NCBI GenBank assembly: GCA_024642185.1
Contig: JAHEBR010000112.1
Location: forward strand, 1 to 6,776
DNA: 6,776 nucleotides
Direction of reading: 5' to 3'
From: Marivivens sp.
Lineage (GTDB): Bacteria > Pseudomonadota > Alphaproteobacteria > Rhodobacterales > Rhodobacteraceae
Within the stretch, counting starts at the first letter, position 1. Each line of letters starts with the position of its first letter. The notes under the pieces were generated by a model. That model did no database searches and was not told the origin of the DNA. It saw nothing but the letters and a program-made list of their open reading frames with translations. Positions 6,129-6,776 of this stretch are shown piece by piece. The position numbers were made by a program, and so were the translations under genes.

Positions 6129-6732
6129 ACCCCCCGCCATCATCTTGGCCGGTGGCCGCGCAACCCGTATGGGCGGCGGCGACAAGGGCCTGCACGCGGT
6201 TGGGGGCGAGCGGCTCATCGACCGCGTGATCGCGCGACTTGCCCCCCAATGCGGGCCGATTGCCCTGAACGCCAACGGCGATCCCGCGCGCTTTGCCGAT
6301 CTTGGCCTGCCCGTCCTGCCCGACAGCCTGCCCGATCATCCCGGCCCCTTGGCCGGGGTGCTGGCCGGGATGGACTGGGCCGCCAGCCTCGGCGCCGAAG
6401 CCGTGATCTCGGTCGCTGCCGATACGCCCTTCTTCCCCCGCGACCTCGTCGAGCGCCTTGAGGCCGCCGCCGGCCCCTCGGGCCTTGCCCTGGCCGCCTC
6501 GCCCGACGAGACCGGCAAGCTCTGGCATCACCCGACCTTCGGCCTCTGGCCCGTCGCCCTGCGCGAAGATCTGCGCGAGGCGCTGCAAGGGGGCCTGCGC
6601 AAGGTTGTCCTCTGGACCGACCGGCACGGGGCGGGCACGGCCAACTTTGCCGCCTCGCCCTTCGATCCCTTCTTCAACATCAACACGCCCGACGATATCG
6701 CCGAGGCCGAAAAACTCGCGGAGCTCGCATGA
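6121..6732 (+). CDS. mobA: Molybdenum cofactor guanylyltransferase MobA
   Basis: A 203-residue cytoplasmic nucleotidyltransferase that joins GMP from GTP to Mo- (or W-) molybdopterin, giving the guanine dinucleotide cofactor used by DMSO-reductase-family enzymes such as formate dehydrogenase. The N-terminal GTP-binding signature IILAGGRATRMGGGDKGL spans residues 7-24. GPLAGVLAGM (75-84) and VAADTPFFP (98-106, with Asp101 as the expected Mg-binding residue) follow, and FFNINTPDD (184-192) closes the family pattern. The length is close to E. coli MobA (about 194). The start overlaps the fdhD stop by 8 nt and the stop overlaps the mobB start as ATGA, so the three genes are probably translated in a coupled way. 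Confidence 0.95.
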   Translation: MRRPPAIILAGGRATRMGGGDKGLHAVGGERLIDRVIARLAPQCGPIALNANGDPARFADLGLPVLPDSLPDHPGPLAGVLAGMDWAASLGAEAVISVAADTPFFPRDLVERLEAAAGPSGLALAASPDETGKLWHHPTFGLWPVALREDLREALQGGLRKVVLWTDRHGAGTANFAASPFDPFFNINTPDDIAEAEKLAELA

Positions 6733-6776
6733 AGGTCTATGGCGTCACCGGCTGGAAGAATGCCGGCAAGACAACC
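6729..6776 (+). CDS. mobB: Molybdopterin-guanine dinucleotide biosynthesis protein MobB, 3' end outside window
   Basis: Only the first 16 codons are present: MKVYGVTGWKNAGKTT. The hydrophobic strand followed by GWKNAGKTT is the Walker A (P-loop) of MobB, the GTP-binding partner that assists MobA. The ATG overlaps the mobA stop as ATGA. The identification relies on the characteristic GxKNxGKTT wording and the position directly after mobA; a MobB fusion with another domain downstream cannot be excluded. Confidence 0.85.
   Translation, partial: MKVYGVTGWKNAGKTT

Noticed and set aside
5355..6627. Long - strand frames (5355-6275 and 5995-6627) opposite fdhD and mobA
   Set aside because: They are antisense to two unambiguous genes and show no domain of their own.
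1..6776. CRISPR array, tRNA/rRNA gene, transposase or prophage gene
   Set aside because: No regularly spaced repeats, tRNA-like cloverleaf or transposase/integrase motifs were seen; the window is almost fully occupied by the listed metabolic genes.

Overview
The window is a GC-rich, gene-dense bacterial stretch. Its codon use and gene types, and a GC-rich hairpin module carrying a 'GGCCTGAAATACTCCGGGGG'-like arm between genes, suggest an alphaproteobacterium, most likely of the Rhodobacteraceae/Paracoccaceae type. This is an inference from style; no rRNA or marker gene is present to prove it.

Left part (1-2307, + strand): the 3' two thirds of a PLP-dependent class-III aminotransferase related to glutamate-1-semialdehyde aminomutase, followed 10 nt later by a complete glutamine-synthetase-family ligase. 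They look like one operon for metabolism of an unidentified amine or amino acid by gamma-glutamylation and transamination. A double GC-rich hairpin (2339-2373) separates this unit from the convergent tungstate operon.

Middle part (2376-5193, - strand): a tungstate ABC transporter read in the order tupB (permease), tupC (ATPase), tupA (periplasmic binding protein), with overlapping stop/start codons. Upstream on the same strand lies a DUF2478 protein, a family of unknown function with nucleotide-binding-like features. Sampled stretches of the transporter genes are lower in GC (about 53-65%) than the flanking genes (about 70-75%), which hints at a separate origin for the transporter block.

Right part (5259-6776, + strand, divergent from DUF2478): fdhD, mobA and the first 16 codons of mobB, with overlapping ends. 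FdhD passes sulfur to the Mo/W cofactor of formate dehydrogenase. MobA attaches GMP to molybdopterin and MobB is its GTP-binding partner.

Taken together, positions 2376-6776 read as a metal-uptake plus cofactor-finishing locus. Tungstate (perhaps also molybdate) is imported by TupABC, inserted into the pterin by enzymes encoded elsewhere, converted to the guanine dinucleotide form by MobA/MobB, and sulfurated by FdhD for a formate dehydrogenase that probably lies nearby but outside the window. No wholly new system is evident. The least explained elements are the DUF2478 protein and the substrate of the aminotransferase/ligase pair.
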